Below are positions 40,511 through 49,293 of a stretch of 64,000 nucleotides of DNA, one piece after another. Made by a program: the position numbers and the translations under genes. How positions within the stretch are numbered: the stretch's first letter is position 1; each line of letters starts with the position of its first letter. The DNA comes from Plantactinospora soyae (GTDB taxonomy: Bacteria; Actinomycetota; Actinomycetes; Mycobacteriales; Micromonosporaceae), in contig NZ_JADBEB010000001.1 in the NCBI RefSeq assembly GCF_014874095.1, positions 6,696,001-6,760,000 of the forward strand, in the 5' to 3' direction. The notes below the pieces were generated by a model, which was given only the letters and a program-made list of their open reading frames with translations, had not been told where the DNA came from and did not search any database.

Positions 40511-42438
40511 CGTGCCCCTCCCTTCAGGTTGGTCCAATACGCGCCTTCCTCAGCCGCCTCGTCCGGCTCCTTGCGTCGGGAGGACCGGCTGGGCGGTTCG
40601 CCGGACTTGCGGGTCCGGCGGGAGGCGAGGTCGGTGAGGGAGGGACGGTCGGCGTCATCGTCGTCGCCCCGGCCGGCGGCCAGGTTGGGCTCGTACCGGG
40701 CGGCGCGGCCCCACTCCGCCGTGCTCTCCTCAGCATCGTCGTCGTCCTTGGCCCGGCGTCCGGCGCGCTCCGTGGCGGGTTCCTCCTCGGCCGCCCGGCG
40801 TCGCCGACCGGACCTGGTGGCACCGGTCGTCGGCTCGTCGTCGGGCTCCCGCCAGGAGCGTCGTCCGGCGCCGTCGGTGTCGTACCGGGGCCGCCCCTCG
40901 TCGTCGGCAGCCCGCCGGGGCCGCCGCTCCTCGTCGGCCACCGGCGTCCGCGACTCGTCGCGGTCGGCGGCCCGAAGCGGTGCGTCCTCGTCGGCCAGCG
41001 GTCGGCGGTACGCGGAGTCGTCCGCCCCGCGTCGCGGCCGGTCCCAGGGGTCCTCCGAGTCCCCGGTCGCCCAGCGACGGGGGCTGTCCCAGGGCAGTTC
41101 CGGGTCGCCCACCGGAAGGTCGCCGGCAACACCGGTCTCCACGTCCCGACCCAGCGGGACCTCGGGGACGGTGAACCGGTCCGACCGGCGGCGGGACGAG
41201 TCCGTGGCGTCGGACTCCCCGGCCCGGGCCCAGCTGTCGATGGCGGCCTCCGACCCGTCGCCGCGCAGGTCGTTGAGGCTCTCCCGGCGTCGCCGACCGA
41301 CCCGGGTCCCCCGGTCGTCGTCGCGCCCGGTCGGAATGTCCCCGGTGTCGGTGCGGCCGATCCGGATGTCCCCGGTGTCGGCGCGGCCGACCCGGATTTC
41401 CGGGTCGCCCTTGCGGCCGCTCATGGTGTCGTCGCCCCGGCCGATCCGGATCTCGGGGTCGCCCTTGCGGCCGCTCATCGTGTCGTCGGCCCGGCCGATC
41501 CGGATTTCCGGGTCGTTCTTCCGGCCGCTCATGGTGTCGTCGTCCCACCGGCTGTCCCGGCCGCTCCGCCGACTGTCCGTCGCGCTCCGGCGACCGCTCG
41601 TGGCCGGGGAGCTCTGCCGGCTGGCCCGGATCTCGTCCGCCGTGCGGCGTTTGGCCGGGGCCGTGCCCGTGCCGGTCCGGACCGGTCCGCGTGCCCGGGC
41701 AGCCCTGCCGACCGGGGCGATCGAGCCGGTGCCCTGGCCCTGCTCCTCGCGCTTGCGACCCAGCGAGACCGAGAGCCGGACCAGCAGCGCGCCCACCACC
41801 AGGGCCACGCAGAGCAGGTAACTGACGGTCACCCAGGTGGCCGCGGCGCGACCGGCCTGCAAGCCGTGCACCAGCGCGATCGGCCAGGCGGCGTACGACA
41901 CGCTGTGCAGGGCGCGCCACAGCCACGGCTTGCCGACACCGGCGAACCGGACCCGGATCAGACCGGTCCAGAGCACGCTCACCATGAGTACCCCGGCGAC
42001 GGTGCCGAGTCCAACGTAGACAGTGGCACCGCCGACGAACGGCAGGAGCGCGGCGCCCGCGCCGACGTGCCCGGCGGTGATTTTGGTCAACACGTGCAGT
42101 ACCAGGGCGATCACCGCGATGATGCCGAGCGACCGGTGTGCCGACTGGAGCAACACCCGATGCCGGATCAACAGGACGATGCGGTCGGTCGCCACCAGAC
42201 CGGCCATCACGGTCAGGCTCAGCGACACCAGGGTGACCGGACCGGCGAAGAACACGATGAACACGAACATGTACGCGTTGATCAGGTTGCCGATCGGGCT
42301 GAGCATCGCCGCAGCCCACAGGGCGGCCAACACCGAGACAACGAGTACTGCGACAGCCCCCTTCGGCCGGGGTGTGCTACCCCGGCTGGTGAAGCTCTTG
42401 GGAATGCTGGCTCGCTGAATCTGCCTCGTCCGGGCCAT
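40507..42438 (-). CDS. Ferric-reductase-like membrane cytochrome with long disordered tail
   Basis: This 643-residue protein has a membrane domain of about six helices (residues 28-225) with two His pairs at heme spacing, H101/H115 and H178/H191, as in ferric-reductase-like transmembrane proteins. From about 230 to the end it is a highly charged, low-complexity cytoplasmic tail. Within it are three 18-residue repeats (300-353, each with DTMSGRK and DPEIR) and two shorter echoes (DTGDI). ATG 42438 has GAGGAG upstream; GTG 42468 is the alternative. Its stop overlaps the start of the NuoF-like gene, so the two form an electron-transfer pair. Confidence 0.82.
   Translation of the reverse strand: MARTRQIQRASIPKSFTSRGSTPRPKGAVAVLVVSVLAALWAAAMLSPIGNLINAYMFVFIVFFAGPVTLVSLSLTVMAGLVATDRIVLLIRHRVLLQSAHRSLGIIAVIALVLHVLTKITAGHVGAGAALLPFVGGATVYVGLGTVAGVLMVSVLWTGLIRVRFAGVGKPWLWRALHSVSYAAWPIALVHGLQAGRAAATWVTVSYLLCVALVVGALLVRLSVSLGRKREEQGQGTGSIAPVGRAARARGPVRTGTGTAPAKRRTADEIRASRQSSPATSGRRSATDSRRSGRDSRWDDDTMSGRKNDPEIRIGRADDTMSGRKGDPEIRIGRGDDTMSGRKGDPEIRVGRADTGDIRIGRTDTGDIPTGRDDDRGTRVGRRRRESLNDLRGDGSEAAIDSWARAGESDATDSSRRRSDRFTVPEVPLGRDVETGVAGDLPVGDPELPWDSPRRWATGDSEDPWDRPRRGADDSAYRRPLADEDAPLRAADRDESRTPVADEERRPRRAADDEGRPRYDTDGAGRRSWREPDDEPTTGATRSGRRRRAAEEEPATERAGRRAKDDDDAEESTAEWGRAARYEPNLAAGRGDDDDADRPSLTDLASRRTRKSGEPPSRSSRRKEPDEAAEEGAYWTNLKGGAR
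41380..41541 (-). repeat. Three 54-bp coding repeats in the cytochrome tail
   Basis: Three direct repeats of 54 bases encode residues 300-353 of the cytochrome protein. They are in frame and nearly identical, which implies recent unequal crossing-over or strand slippage. They are part of a coding region, not a CRISPR array. Confidence 0.85.
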
Positions 42439-42689
42439 ACGCTCCTCGATCTCCGCCTCGGTGCCCACCACCGCGCCCCAGCTGACCACTCGTCGGCACG
42501 ACGAGCACGGTCGCCTATTGTGCCCCGTCCCGATCGTGCCACTTTGGCCGGAGTCGCACCGCCGACGTTCTACTGCCGGCGGTCCGACCCACCACAGGTA
42601 CGGAGAAACAGGCCGGGGGGATGAGTCCCGTGCCGATTATGTTTCACGATCGGTGGAGTTGGCTCCCCTCCGGGGTGGGCAATCCGGGG

Positions 42690-42812
42690 TCAACCGGTGA
42701 AGAGCTTCGCCGCGGTGATGACGGTCTGTACGACACCGTAACCCAGCAGTACGGCGATCAGCAGCCACGAGATCCAGAGACGGCCGGACTGGCCGTGCGG
42801 GTGCTCGGTCAT
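42690..42812 (-). CDS. MFS transporter small subunit (40 residues)
   Basis: This 40-residue peptide has a hydrophilic N-terminus (MTEHPHGQSGR) and one transmembrane helix (LWISWLLIAVLLGYGVVQTV), ending AAKLFTG. Such single-helix partners are found directly after OFA-type (oxalate/formate antiporter) transporter genes. The ATG overlaps the stop of the transporter gene by ATGA, which fixes the start and supports the pairing. It is easily missed for its size. Confidence 0.8.
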   Translation of the reverse strand: MTEHPHGQSGRLWISWLLIAVLLGYGVVQTVITAAKLFTG

Positions 42813-44290
42813 CGAGTGGTGCTCCTCTCGGTACCGACCGAACCGGCGGAGTCGACACCGGTGTCGGACGCAGTGGTGGACCGGTCACCGACCGTCGTTG
42901 CCGGCCCGGGTCCGCCGACCGGGGTGGCCGGCTCGTGGAATCGGTCCGGTACGGGCCGGATCAGCAGGTTCGCGACGAACCCGATGGCCAGTACGCCGAC
43001 CATGGTGAACAGCGCCGGCTGGTACGCGGACGCGGTGAGGGTGCCCGGCTTGCCCTGGGCGTCGAGGAACCCGTTGATGATCAGCGGTCCGGCGATTCCG
43101 GCGGCGGACCAGGCGGTCAGCAGTCGACCGTGGATGGCCCCGACCTGATAGGTGCCGAACAGGTCCCGCAGGTACGCGGGGACCGTGGCGAACCCGCCGC
43201 CGTAGAAGGACAGGATGACGCAGGCGAGCAGCACGAAGAGCGCGGTCGCGGTGGAGCCGATCAGGGCCAGCAGGGCGTAGAGCACCATGCCGACGCCGAG
43301 GTAGACCATGTAGATCGGCTTGCGTCCGATGATGTCGGAGGTCGACGACCAGGCGAACCGGCCCGCCATGTTGAACAGTGACAGCAGTCCGACGAAGCCA
43401 CCGGCCGCGGCGATGGTGACGGTCGACGTCCCGTTCTCCCGGAAGAAGTCCTGGATCATCGGGCTCGCCTGTTCGAGGATCCCGATCCCGGCGGTGACGT
43501 TGCAGAACAGCACGATCCAGAGCAGCCAGAAGCTGCGGGTCCGGATGGCGTTCGTCGCCGAGACGTGCGCGGTGGTGACCAGTGGCTTGGCCGCCACGGT
43601 GGCCGGATCGAAGCCGGCCGGCCGCCAACCGGGTGCCGGCACCCGGACGTTGAACACGCCGAACATCATGATGGCGAAGTAGCCAACGCCCAGCGTGACG
43701 AAGAGCCCCACCAGCGCTCCGCCGGAGGCCACCGAGGCGGAGTTGGACGGGTCGTAACCGGGGTCGTAGAACGAGAGCAGTTGCCGGGACAGCGGGCTGG
43801 CCAGCATCGCGCCGCCGCCGAAGCCCATGATGGCCAGGCCGGTCGCGAGGCCGGGGCGGTCCGGGAACCATTTGATCAGAGTGGACACCGGCGAGATGTA
43901 TCCGATGCCGAGCCCGATCCCGCCGAGGAAGCCGTAGCCCAGGTAGACCAGCCAGAGCTGCCCGGTCGCGATGCCGAGCGCGCCGACCAGGAAGCCGGTG
44001 GCCCAGAAGCACGCCGAGACGAACATCGCCTTGCGTGGTCCGTTCGCCTCCACCCAGGTTCCGCCGACCGCCGCCGACAGCCCCAGCATCACGATGGCGA
44101 TGCTGAAGATGACGCCGATGGCGGTCTGGCTGGCGTCGAAGTGGGCGATCAGCGAGTTCTTGTAGACGCTTGTCGCGTACGCCTGGCCGATGCACAGGTG
44201 CACGGCGAGTGCGGCCGGCGGAATCAGCCAGCGGCTGTATCCCGGTTTGGCGACGGTGTGCTGATGGTCGAGTGCGGACAGCAGCGGCAC
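42809..44290 (-). CDS. OFA-family MFS antiporter
   Basis: This 493-residue transporter has twelve predicted helices and a cytoplasmic C-terminal tail. Its opening RWLIPPAALAVHLCIGQAYA, the loop GGTWVEANGPRKAMFVSACF and LGGIGLGIGYISPVSTLIKWFPDRPG are typical of the oxalate/formate antiporter family; many actinomycete members probably carry other monocarboxylates. GTG 44290 was chosen for the upstream CGAGGT; no better ATG exists near the first helix. A 40-residue partner gene overlaps its end. Confidence 0.9.
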   Translation of the reverse strand: MPLLSALDHQHTVAKPGYSRWLIPPAALAVHLCIGQAYATSVYKNSLIAHFDASQTAIGVIFSIAIVMLGLSAAVGGTWVEANGPRKAMFVSACFWATGFLVGALGIATGQLWLVYLGYGFLGGIGLGIGYISPVSTLIKWFPDRPGLATGLAIMGFGGGAMLASPLSRQLLSFYDPGYDPSNSASVASGGALVGLFVTLGVGYFAIMMFGVFNVRVPAPGWRPAGFDPATVAAKPLVTTAHVSATNAIRTRSFWLLWIVLFCNVTAGIGILEQASPMIQDFFRENGTSTVTIAAAGGFVGLLSLFNMAGRFAWSSTSDIIGRKPIYMVYLGVGMVLYALLALIGSTATALFVLLACVILSFYGGGFATVPAYLRDLFGTYQVGAIHGRLLTAWSAAGIAGPLIINGFLDAQGKPGTLTASAYQPALFTMVGVLAIGFVANLLIRPVPDRFHEPATPVGGPGPATTVGDRSTTASDTGVDSAGSVGTERSTTR

Positions 44291-44616
44291 GGTCGTACCT
44301 CGCTTGCGGGCAGGGCGGGCGTGGACGGTGTTACGGCGGTGGACGGCCCGCGTCGTCGACTCCGTCGTGGCTTGCTTTACCGCCCGGAACCTAGTCGCCG
44401 GCTTCCGTTGACATGATCAACTCGGATCGGTCGATCGCTCGACGGTCGATGGGCTGAGCCGAACGGTCGTCCGGCATGCGTACGAATATGCCATCGTGAC
44501 GAGCCGCTCACGGTACGGCGCATCGGGTGCCGCCGATTCGCCCTCCGGCCCAGCCGTTTCGCCCGGCGAGTGCGAAACGGCTCGCCCGGCGAGTGCGAAC
44601 GGTTCGGCCTGCGGGT
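44291..44616. other. Intergenic region with an 18-bp direct repeat
   Basis: About 325 bases between the OFA transporter start and the sirtuin stop. No gene is seen. TCGCCCGGCGAGTGCGAA occurs at 44559-44576 and again at 44582-44599, 23 bases apart, just after the sirtuin gene's end; the flanks can pair locally and may serve as its terminator. Confidence 0.6.
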
Positions 44617-45384
44617 TCAGCCGGTCCGGGCGGCGCCGAGTGCGGCGGTGATCCGGGGCAACGCCGTGCTGATCGGTTCGCGGACCACCTCGACCGCCAT
44701 CGCGTCGTACGGCGTCGGGTCGCGATTGACGATCACGAGCCGAGCACCGGCCCGGACCGCGACCCGACACAGCGAAGCCACCGGCTCGACCTGGAGTGAA
44801 CTGCCCACCGCCAGCAGCAGTTGGCTCGCCTCGGCGATCTTCTCGGCCTGGGCGAAGGTGTCCTGGTCGAGGTGCTGGCCGAAGAGCACGACGGCCAGCT
44901 TGAGAATGCCACCACAGGCCGGGCAGGCCGGGTCCGGATCGCCCGCCGCGACCCTGGTCAGCGTCTCGGAGGTGGGAGTCCGCGCCCGGCAGCCGGTGCA
45001 GACCACCGAACGCATGCTGCCGTGCAGTTCCAGGACCTTCCGGGGTGCGATACCGGTCATCTGGTGCAGGCCGTCGACGTTCTGGGTGAGGATCCGCACC
45101 GCCAGCCCGGCCCGGTCCAGTTCGGCCAGGGCGTGGTGCCCGGCGTTGGGCTCGGCCCGCCAGGCGGCGTGACCGAGATAGGTCCGCCAGAACCGTGCCC
45201 GGACCTCAGGGTCGGCCATGAACCGGTCATACCGGAAAGCGTCCGCGAGGGCCGGATCCCGGGTCCACACCCCGTCCGGACCCCGGTAGTCCGGCACTCC
45301 GGAATCGGTGGAGATGCCCGCCCCCGTCAACACAGCGACCCGCCGGACATCCCGTCCCCACTCGGGGAGCGCCACCTCGTTCAT
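44617..45384 (-). CDS. Sir2-type NAD-dependent protein deacylase
   Basis: This 255-residue sirtuin removes acyl groups from protein lysines using NAD. It has VLTGAGISTDSGVPDYRGP, RILTQNVDGLH (the NAD site), VLELHGS (catalytic His), a four-Cys zinc site (CTGC and CPAC) and LLLAVGSSLQVEP. ATG 45384 (MNEVALPEW) was selected over TTG 45393. The nearby SDR gene is divergent. Confidence 0.93.
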   Translation of the reverse strand: MNEVALPEWGRDVRRVAVLTGAGISTDSGVPDYRGPDGVWTRDPALADAFRYDRFMADPEVRARFWRTYLGHAAWRAEPNAGHHALAELDRAGLAVRILTQNVDGLHQMTGIAPRKVLELHGSMRSVVCTGCRARTPTSETLTRVAAGDPDPACPACGGILKLAVVLFGQHLDQDTFAQAEKIAEASQLLLAVGSSLQVEPVASLCRVAVRAGARLVIVNRDPTPYDAMAVEVVREPISTALPRITAALGAARTG

Positions 45385-45624
45385 GCGCGCCAATGCTAGG
45401 CAGCGGAGCGGGTCCAGAGCGAGCGGTTATCGTTCGGCGCCGCCGGTCCGGCCCTGCCGGATCAGCGCCGCCGGATCAGCGCCGCTGGGTCGGTGTGCCG
45501 CGTTCCGCTGGACCGCCACCGCTGCGAGGTGCGGTCGGTGCCGCTACGGTCGGATTTGTTGGGAAACCATGCCGGTCCCATCCGGGCCGGCCGTTCCGGA
45601 TATGTGCTGATGAAGAGGAACCGC

Positions 45625-46425
45625 ATGACCGTCAATATCGACCTGACCGGTCGGACCGCTCTGGTGACCGGCTCGACCCAGGGCATCGGCGCCGCAATCA
45701 CCACCCAGCTCGCCAGAGCCGGCGCCCGGGTGGCGGTCAACGGGCGTACCGCCGACAGTGTGCGACGGGCGGCGACGGCGCTGCGGGCCGAGGTGCCCGG
45801 TGCCGAGGTGATCGAGGTCGCGGCCGACGTCGCCAGCGACGAGGGGGCGGCGCGGACTCTGGAGGTCCTGCCGAGCGTCGACATCCTGGTCAACAACCTG
45901 GGCATCTTCGGTGCCGTGCCGGCGCTGGAGATCGACGACGAGCAGTGGCGCCGGTACTTCGAGGTCAACGTGCTGGCCGCGGTACGACTGACCCGCAACT
46001 ACCTGCCGGGAATGATGGAGCGCGGCTGGGGACGGGTTCAGTACATCGCCAGTGACTCCGCGGTGGTGATCCCGGCCGAGATGATCCATTACGGCGTCTC
46101 CAAGACGGCGTTGCTCGGCGTCTCCCGGGGCTTCGCCAAGGCGGCCGCCGGTACGGGCGTGACGGTCAACGCCGTGATCGCCGGACCGACCCACACCGGC
46201 GGGGTCGAGGACTTCGTCTACGAACTGGTGGACCGGCAACTGCCGTGGGAAGAGGCGCAGCGCGAGTTCATGCGGGCGCACCGGCCGCAGTCCCTGCTCC
46301 AGCGGCTGATCGAGCCCGCCGAGATCGCCAACCTGGTCACCTATCTCGCCTCGCCGCTCGCCTCGGCCACCACCGGCGCGGCCGTCCGGGTCGACGGCGG
46401 CTACGTCGACGCCATCGTTCCCTGA
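45625..46425 (+). CDS. Short-chain dehydrogenase/reductase
   Basis: This 266-residue SDR enzyme binds NAD(P) through TGSTQGIGAA (TGxxxGxG) and has NNLGIFG, catalytic Ser in YIASDSAVV and Tyr-Lys in HYGVSKTALLG. AVRVDGGYVDAIVP is the usual C-terminal end. The second residue of the acidic/basic pair after the second strand (VNGRTADSV) suggests preference for NADP. ATG 45625 has AGAGGA upstream; ATG 45610 is less likely. Substrate unknown. Confidence 0.9.
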   Translation: MTVNIDLTGRTALVTGSTQGIGAAITTQLARAGARVAVNGRTADSVRRAATALRAEVPGAEVIEVAADVASDEGAARTLEVLPSVDILVNNLGIFGAVPALEIDDEQWRRYFEVNVLAAVRLTRNYLPGMMERGWGRVQYIASDSAVVIPAEMIHYGVSKTALLGVSRGFAKAAAGTGVTVNAVIAGPTHTGGVEDFVYELVDRQLPWEEAQREFMRAHRPQSLLQRLIEPAEIANLVTYLASPLASATTGAAVRVDGGYVDAIVP

Positions 46426-46577
46426 CGAAACGTCGATCAGGAACCTTGAGATCTTGAACCCGGTGCTCGGTCGAGGTGACTGGTGGGCGGTTCGCGCGGG
46501 TTCGGGCGGTCCACCGATGACGCTCTGTCGTGACAGGCTTACCGTCGACAATCGATGGTTCGCCTCCTGAGCTGTAG

Positions 46578-46628
46578 GTGGGGCAGTCTCTGGAGAAGAT
46601 CAAGGAGGTGGCGAAGCTGTGGACGTGA
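46578..46628 (+). pseudogene. Possible C-terminal remnant of an XRE regulator
   Basis: The frame VGQSLEKIKEVAKLWT ends in a TGA that overlaps the start of the DUF397 gene by ten bases. DUF397 genes normally follow a gene for a DUF5753-type XRE regulator, whose C-terminal helix often has such a SLE-xIxEVA pattern. A TAG lies just upstream, and no HTH domain is found before it. It is therefore read as a decayed partner; the match is short. Confidence 0.35.
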
Positions 46629-46819
46629 GCGGCGCTGTGTGGCGCAAGTCGACCCGCTCCAGCGGTATCGGTGGGCCTTGTGTGGAGGTTGCCGACAACC
46701 TGTCCGGCGTAGTCCTGGTGCGCGACACAAAGGATCGTGCCGGCGGCACGCTCGTCTTCCGGCCGGCTGGCTGGCAGGCGTTCGTCGACCTCGCGAAGCG
46801 GATCGAGTCCGCCGGATAG
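46619..46819 (+). CDS. DUF397 protein
   Basis: This 66-residue protein is a plain DUF397 domain: WRKSTRSSGIGGPCVEVADN, VLVRDTKDRAGGTLVFRP and GWQAFVDLAKR. In actinomycetes DUF397 genes sit next to XRE regulators and behave as small partners or antagonists (as with BldB/whiJ-type pairs). Here the full regulator is missing. AAGGAGG lies ten bases before the GTG at 46619. Confidence 0.85.
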   Translation: MDVSGAVWRKSTRSSGIGGPCVEVADNLSGVVLVRDTKDRAGGTLVFRPAGWQAFVDLAKRIESAG

Positions 46820-46990
46820 CCAGCGATGGAGTCGGACAGTCGGCGGCAGGGTCCCGGTAGCCAGCCGCAGATCTGTCGACGCGCCGACGAGCAGGGACGG
46901 CCCCCCGTCCGGCTCACCGGTGACCCGCTGATAGACAGGACGCGGGCGGTGGCGATCCAGGCGGTTGCCACCGGAAGAGGGGGCGGCAGG

Positions 46991-48163
46991 GTGCGGATCG
47001 ACGTGGCGCAGCGGCGGGCCAGGATCGGCCGTCGACACCGGCTCGCGGCGGCGGCCCGAACCGACGACCCCGTGGAGGTCGCCCGGGACCTGGTGGCGCT
47101 GCACGCCTCCGATCCACCCACGGTCTACCTGGCGCTGTTCGCCCGGATGACGACGGCCGACGTCGCGACCGTCGACCGGGCCCTCTACGAGGACCGGACC
47201 CTGGTACGGATGCTGGCGATGCGCCGGACGATGTTCGTCAGCCCGGTCGAACTCGTACCGGTGCTGCACGAGGCGTGCGCCCGTACGGTCGCCGGTCGGG
47301 AGCGCCGCAAGATGCTCGGCTTCCTCACCGAGGCCGGCGTGGCCGACGACGTCGAGCGTTGGCTCGCCGAGGTCGAGGAGGTGGCGCTGCGGGCGATCGA
47401 GGCGCGTGGCGAGGTGACCTCGACGGAGTTGGCCGAGGAGGATCCACGGCTGCGCCAGCCTCTGGTGTTGTCCCCGGGCAAGTCCTACGAGGGGCGGCAG
47501 CGGGTCGTCACCCGGTTACTGCTCCTGCTCGCCGCCGACGGGCGGATCGTCCGGGGCCGGCCCCGGAGCACCTGGGGATACAGCCCCTACCGCTGGGCGC
47601 TCGCCGACCGCTGGTACCCGGAGCCACCCGCGCAGTGGTCGGCCGAGGACGCCGAGGTCGAGTTGGCCCGTCGCTGGCTGGCCGCGTACGGGCCCGCCCC
47701 GGCCGACGATCTGCGTTGGTGGACGGGTTGGAACGTCGGGCAGGTCCGTCGGGCGTTGGCCCGGCTGAACCCGGTCGAGGTGGAACTCGACGACGGGACC
47801 GGGCTGCTCCTCGCCGACGACGTCGCACCGGTCGCCCCGGCGGAGCCCTGGGCCGCACTCCTGCCCGGCCTCGACCCCACCCCGATGGGATGGTCGCGGC
47901 GGGACTGGTTCCTCGGCCCGCACGCGCCGTACCTGTTCGACCGGTTCGGCAACATCGGTCCGACGGTGTGGTGGGACGGCCGGATCGTCGGTGGCTGGGC
48001 GCAGCGCAAGGACGGCGAGATCGCGTACCGGTTGCTCGAGGACGTCGGCGCGGACGCGCGCGGCGCGGTACGGACGGCCGTCGCGGAACTCACCGACCGG
48101 CTCGGCGAGGTACGGGTCACGCCGGCGTTCCGGACCCCGCTGGAACGCGAACTGTCGGCCTGA
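46991..48163 (+). CDS. Winged-helix DNA-binding domain protein (AlkZ/YcaQ-related)
   Basis: This 390-residue protein belongs to the HTH_42 superfamily that includes the DNA-repair glycosylases AlkZ and YcaQ. It has ARDLVALHASDPPTVYLALF near the N-terminus, MLAMRRTMFVSPVELVPVLH, a central winged-helix region (GRIVRGRPRSTWGYSPYRWA) and DWFLGPHAPYLFDRFGNIGP near the C-terminus. Members unhook DNA crosslinks or excise alkylated bases, but this sub-branch is untested. GTG 46991 was chosen where family similarity begins; the frame is open farther upstream. Confidence 0.78.
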   Translation: MRIDVAQRRARIGRRHRLAAAARTDDPVEVARDLVALHASDPPTVYLALFARMTTADVATVDRALYEDRTLVRMLAMRRTMFVSPVELVPVLHEACARTVAGRERRKMLGFLTEAGVADDVERWLAEVEEVALRAIEARGEVTSTELAEEDPRLRQPLVLSPGKSYEGRQRVVTRLLLLLAADGRIVRGRPRSTWGYSPYRWALADRWYPEPPAQWSAEDAEVELARRWLAAYGPAPADDLRWWTGWNVGQVRRALARLNPVEVELDDGTGLLLADDVAPVAPAEPWAALLPGLDPTPMGWSRRDWFLGPHAPYLFDRFGNIGPTVWWDGRIVGGWAQRKDGEIAYRLLEDVGADARGAVRTAVAELTDRLGEVRVTPAFRTPLERELSA

Positions 48164-48188
48164 CCCGGTCCCGCCGAGCCGGTCGGGC

Positions 48189-49184
48189 TCACCCCGCGAC
48201 GGGCTGGTACGGCCGGGGCAGCCCACCGGTGCGGGCCGCCCAGGCCACCACGTCGGTGACGGTGGCGTTGCCGCCGCAGAGCACGAGTCCGAGCACGGCG
48301 TCCCGGCCGACCCGTTCGATCACCCGCCGGGCGGCCGGGACCAGGCAGCCGGCCGCCGGTTCCACCCACAGTTTGGCCTCGTCGGCCAGGGTGAGTACCC
48401 CGTCGACAGCCTCGGCGTCGGTGACCACCAGGACCTCCTCGACGTACGCCCGGACGTGCGCCAGGGTCAGGTCGCTGACGGTCGGCGCGCCGAGGGTGCT
48501 CGAGATCGAGGTGACGTCGACCCGGACCGGGCGGCCGGCGGCCAGGGACCGGGACATGCTCTCGGCGCCGACCGTCTCCACGCCCCAGATCCGTACCGCC
48601 GGGTTCGCCGCCCTGATCGCGGTCGCCACGCCCGAGATGAGCCCGCCGGTGCCGATGCTGACCACGACGTCGGTCAGGTCCGGCCGGTCGGCGATGAACT
48701 CGGCGCCGACCGTTCCGTGCCCGGCGACGATGGCCGGATCCCCCAGCGGATCGACGTAGGTCATGCCCTGGCGCCGGTGCTCCTCGGCGATCTCGAAGGC
48801 GTGCGAGACGTCGGCGGTGAGCAGCAGTGTCGCCCCGGTGGCGCGGACCCGGGCGATGGACCGGGCGGGGGCCGCCTCCGGCATCACGATGGTCGCCCGG
48901 GCGCCCATCCGGGAGGCCATCGCCGCCAGGGCCATGCCGTGGTTGCCGCCGCTGACCGTGACCAGCCCGGCGGCGAAGTCCTCCGGTGATAGCGACAGCA
49001 GCTTGTTGGCGATACCCCGGGGCTTGAAGCTGCCGGAATGCTGGAGGATCTCCAGCTTCAGCGCGACCGGAACGTCCAGCACCTCGGCCAACCCGGGGCT
49101 GGCGACGGTGGGGGTGTGCAGGACGTGCGGGGCGATGCGGGCAGCGGCTTCCGTTATCCGTGCGGCGGGGATCAGCTCAACCAT
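48189..49184 (-). CDS. PLP-dependent threonine/serine dehydratase family enzyme
   Basis: This 331-residue fold type II enzyme has the PLP lysine in LQHSGSFKPRGIANKLL, the phosphate-binding GNHGMALA and SIGTGGLISGV, and LCGGNATV near the end. No regulatory ACT domain is present, so it matches catabolic threonine dehydratase or serine racemase/hydroxyaspartate dehydratase. ATG 49184 is the start, with GTG 49190 as an alternative. It is divergent from the third LtrA gene. Confidence 0.88.
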   Translation of the reverse strand: MVELIPAARITEAAARIAPHVLHTPTVASPGLAEVLDVPVALKLEILQHSGSFKPRGIANKLLSLSPEDFAAGLVTVSGGNHGMALAAMASRMGARATIVMPEAAPARSIARVRATGATLLLTADVSHAFEIAEEHRRQGMTYVDPLGDPAIVAGHGTVGAEFIADRPDLTDVVVSIGTGGLISGVATAIRAANPAVRIWGVETVGAESMSRSLAAGRPVRVDVTSISSTLGAPTVSDLTLAHVRAYVEEVLVVTDAEAVDGVLTLADEAKLWVEPAAGCLVPAARRVIERVGRDAVLGLVLCGGNATVTDVVAWAARTGGLPRPYQPVAG

Positions 49185-49293
49185 GCCCACGGACGGTACT
49201 CGGCGGTCGGGGGAGCGGACGAGCCGAGAGCGCCGGGCGCGGGGGATGCGGATTAACCCGACGAAAAGCTACATCTTGCCGCAGTCTTGGCGG

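Noticed and set aside
41380-41541. CRISPR-like regular repeats
   Set aside because: They have no spacers, are in frame and encode 18-residue repeats of the cytochrome tail.
42637-42888. An 83-codon minus-strand frame after the OFA transporter
   Set aside because: The true gene here is in another frame (42690-42812), with ATGA overlap and a clear membrane helix.
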